Made by a program: the position numbers and the translations under genes
In this document: one piece after another, positions 63,832 through 64,000 of the stretch
How the letters are laid out: the number at the start of each line of letters is the position of its first letter
Position numbering within the stretch: position 1 is the first letter of the stretch
Origin: Maribacter thermophilus
Lineage (GTDB): Bacteria > Bacteroidota > Bacteroidia > Flavobacteriales > Flavobacteriaceae
Reading direction: 5' to 3'
Assembly: GCF_001020565.1 (NCBI RefSeq)
Contig: NZ_LDAS01000001.1
Span: 2,690,520-2,754,519, forward strand
DNA length: 64,000 nt
Notes under the pieces: model-generated
Database searches by the model: none
Told to the model about the DNA's origin: nothing
The model's input: only the letters and a program-made list of their open reading frames with translations

Positions 63832-64000
63832 TTATTGATACCCCGGATTTTGAACTAATAAAGAATTAGATTCTATAGATGTTTGGGGAATAGGAAAAAT
63901 AAACTTGTTTGGATCGGTAGCCGTGGATTTTATCTCTGAAACCTGAAAACCGGAACTAAACCCTCCGTCCTCATAGGCATACCGTACCACATCAAACCAG
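63832..64000 (-). CDS. SusD/RagB-family nutrient-binding lipoprotein, C-terminal fragment (partial)
   Basis: The last 56 codons of a SusD-type gene enter from the right window edge. The peptide includes WFDVVRYAYEDGG, then NKFIFPIP and ends SLLVQNPGYQ before TAA (stop at 63832-63834). The FPIPQ-NPGY ending is typical of SusD/RagB. The rest of the gene and its SusC partner lie beyond 64000. It anchors the downstream TlpA/M16/DsbD genes to a SusCD uptake system. Confidence 0.85.
   Translation of the reverse strand, partial: WFDVVRYAYEDGGFSSGFQVSEIKSTATDPNKFIFPIPQTSIESNSLLVQNPGYQ

Overview
The window looks like the chromosome of a marine, alga-associated Flavobacteriaceae (Zobellia/Maribacter-like; the genus is my inference). 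The signs are an AT-rich genome, a SusD fragment and a TonB receptor with an N-terminal carboxypeptidase-like plug extension, Bacteroidetes-type -7 boxes (TAnnTTTG) with little Shine-Dalgarno, many short lipoprotein signals ending in SC, and several Na+-type (SSS, TRAP) transporters. I see no rRNA, tRNA, CRISPR array, IS element or prophage.

Layout. 0-13 kb: an ECF sigma factor, an exported RidA homologue, a sugar-type MFS transporter, the two methylmalonyl-CoA mutase subunits, a TPR histidine kinase/LuxR response regulator pair with two matching dyad sites (CCCTG-N4-CAGGG), a small membrane protein, a SIMPL protein, a LytS/LytTR pair and a small exported acidic-repeat protein. 13.7-28 kb: a uronate catabolic region with uxaC, a TRAP transporter, ketoglutarate semialdehyde dehydrogenase, an exported esterase, then an opposing operon of hexuronate-type MFS, SDR reductase, KDG kinase, a pyrophosphate-type phosphofructokinase and KDPG aldolase. 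Next to it is a GntR-type regulator reduced to its DNA-binding domain, whose divergent promoter still carries two clean operators, and an RraA-family protein.

28-38 kb: a visibly GC-richer island I cannot assign to a known pathway. It holds a helical-repeat protein and FabG-like reductase (minus strand), divergent from a Na+/solute symporter, an exported alpha/beta hydrolase, a TonB receptor, a KAS III-like enzyme lacking the canonical catalytic His and Asn, and an acyl-CoA ligase, closed by a terminator. It reads like an uptake-hydrolysis-activation route for an exogenous ester or carboxylic acid and is my best candidate for an undescribed system. 38-45 kb: a glyoxylate module (malate synthase, isocitrate lyase, RraA-family aldolase-like protein, glyoxylate-type aminotransferase) divergent from a short-chain-fatty-acid-type regulator.

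45.7-51.2 kb: LacI regulator, GH63-type mannosyl/glucosylglycerate hydrolase, SSS symporter and glycerate kinase, a compact set fitting use of mannosylglycerate (digeneaside, a red-algal osmolyte). 51.3-64 kb: a long minus-strand operon running from a SusD gene (only its 3' end is in the window) through three TlpA thioredoxin lipoproteins, an exported protein of unknown function, a lone DsbD-alpha-like domain, an M16 protease, DsbD and a class V aminotransferase/desulfurase. This suggests uptake and breakdown of a peptide-like or sulfur-containing nutrient. Three strong hairpins lie in gaps of this operon.
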